A DNA stretch of 64,000 nt from Massariosphaeria phaeospora (Eukaryota > Ascomycota > Dothideomycetes > Pleosporales), in the NCBI GenBank assembly GCA_011032825.1, contig JAADJZ010000002.1, positions 1,240,001-1,304,000 of the forward strand, in the 5' to 3' direction. The notes beneath the pieces were generated by a model. That model was given only the letters and a program-made list of their open reading frames with translations. It was not told the origin of the DNA and did no database searches. How positions within the stretch are numbered: position 1 is the first letter of the stretch; the number at the start of each line of letters is the position of its first letter. A program made the position numbers and the translations under genes. This document shows, piece by piece, positions 63,537 through 64,000 of the stretch.

Positions 63537-64000
63537 GGTAATCCCGGTATGTAGTGTATTGCTGACGTCCAAGTAGTGGAGGGAGTGGTGTGGCGTGCAG
63601 TCGGATTGGAGGCGGGATGGGATGGGATGGAGTCGCGATGTGTCTGTGGTGTTGGAGGTTGACGGTTGACGGCTGACGATTGACGTGCCGGTCCGGCGGC
63701 TTGGCGTGCACCGACCACCCGCGACCCGCGAGCTCTCCGCGCAGCTCCAGCGACATCCGTAGATTCCATCCACACTGCCAGCAACACGCCAATTGCCGCC
63801 GATATCACGGCCGGAGAGACCTCTTCCCCTTTCTCGACATGCGCTGCTCAGTGTAGTCCGACCCATAACGCGCCCACGGCCCCGCCCACCCCCGCATCCC
63901 ATCGCGACCGCCGAGAGCGGCGGCTACGGGGCGCAAGAAGAGGGGAAGGAAGGCTGCGACAGCTGGGCACATGCACGCTGGACAGCACACCAGACAGCTC
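63537..64000. other. Upstream region of EMC4
   Basis: Promoter side of EMC4 with a GGGATGGGATGGGATGG run near 63610. Nothing else recognised before the window ends. Confidence 0.45.

Overview
The window is nuclear DNA of a filamentous ascomycete (Pezizomycotina, most likely a Dothideomycete; the class is inference). Protein genes carry short introns of about 45-160 bp with GTRNGT donors and CT(A/G)A(C/T) branch points. The gene set is typically fungal: Hos3 deacetylase, Pth11-type receptor, AA8-AA12 secreted oxidoreductase, monopolin subunit, EMC4. An AT-rich transposon corpse shows the G:C to A:T decay expected of repeat-induced point mutation (RIP). I reconstructed exon boundaries by hand; for every spliced gene called with high confidence the exon lengths sum to a multiple of three.

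Layout. 0-5 kb: monopolin subunit Pcs1/Csm1, then a head-to-head pair of mitochondrial inner-membrane genes (ATP synthase subunit K and an MTFP1-like fission protein). 6-8.7 kb: a six-cysteine secreted orphan and a single-pass membrane orphan. 11-12.7 kb: secreted GH43 glycosidase. 13.86-16.52 kb: a complete RIP-degraded pogo/Fot1-type DNA transposon with 47-bp terminal inverted repeats and TA target duplication. It lies 228 bp beyond the stop codon of a secreted cytochrome-PQQ dehydrogenase fusion (16.7-18.9 kb). 20-21.1 kb: a broken F-box-like gene. 21.8-24 kb: a compact RecQ helicase flanked by degenerate direct repeats. 24.9-26.6 kb: sugar transporter. 27.3-28.3 kb: two-AN1-finger protein (Cuz1/ZFAND1 type). 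30-31 kb: Pth11/rhodopsin-like membrane protein. 31.5-32.7 kb: SET-domain protein with a hydrophobic leader. 33.1 kb: a 238-bp MITE. 33.9-36.3 kb: phenylalanine ammonia-lyase-type MIO enzyme. 36.4-36.8 kb: three-unit tandem repeat. 37.7-38.4 kb: a frameshifted orphan. 38.6-39.4 kb: GH16-type secreted glucanase. 40.9-41.7 kb: a KENxxP-containing conserved gene with an in-frame stop. 42.9-43.6 kb: degenerate tandem repeats. 43.9-47.5 kb: Hos3 histone deacetylase. 47.5-51.5 kb: gene-poor, with coding relics. 51.5-52.7 kb: DUF1774-type membrane protein. 53.1-54.8 kb: queuine tRNA-ribosyltransferase, eight exons including a 10-nt microexon. 56.4-57.0 kb: tandem repeat. 57.5-58.3 kb: F-box-like protein. 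58.8-60.4 kb: M28/PA-domain aminopeptidase. 60.8-61.8 kb: kinase-like protein. 62.9-63.5 kb: EMC4.

There is no obvious biosynthetic cluster or operon-like grouping. The secreted hydrolases and the AA8-AA12 enzyme (GH43, GH16, AA8-AA12, M28) suggest a plant-biomass-degrading or plant-associated lifestyle. The most unusual observations are the 10-nt microexon that encodes the catalytic Asp loop of tRNA-guanine transglycosylase, the intact architecture of the RIP-dead pogo element, a perfect-ended MITE upstream of PAL, and several otherwise normal genes that carry a single disabling lesion. I did not find a clearly new multi-gene system.
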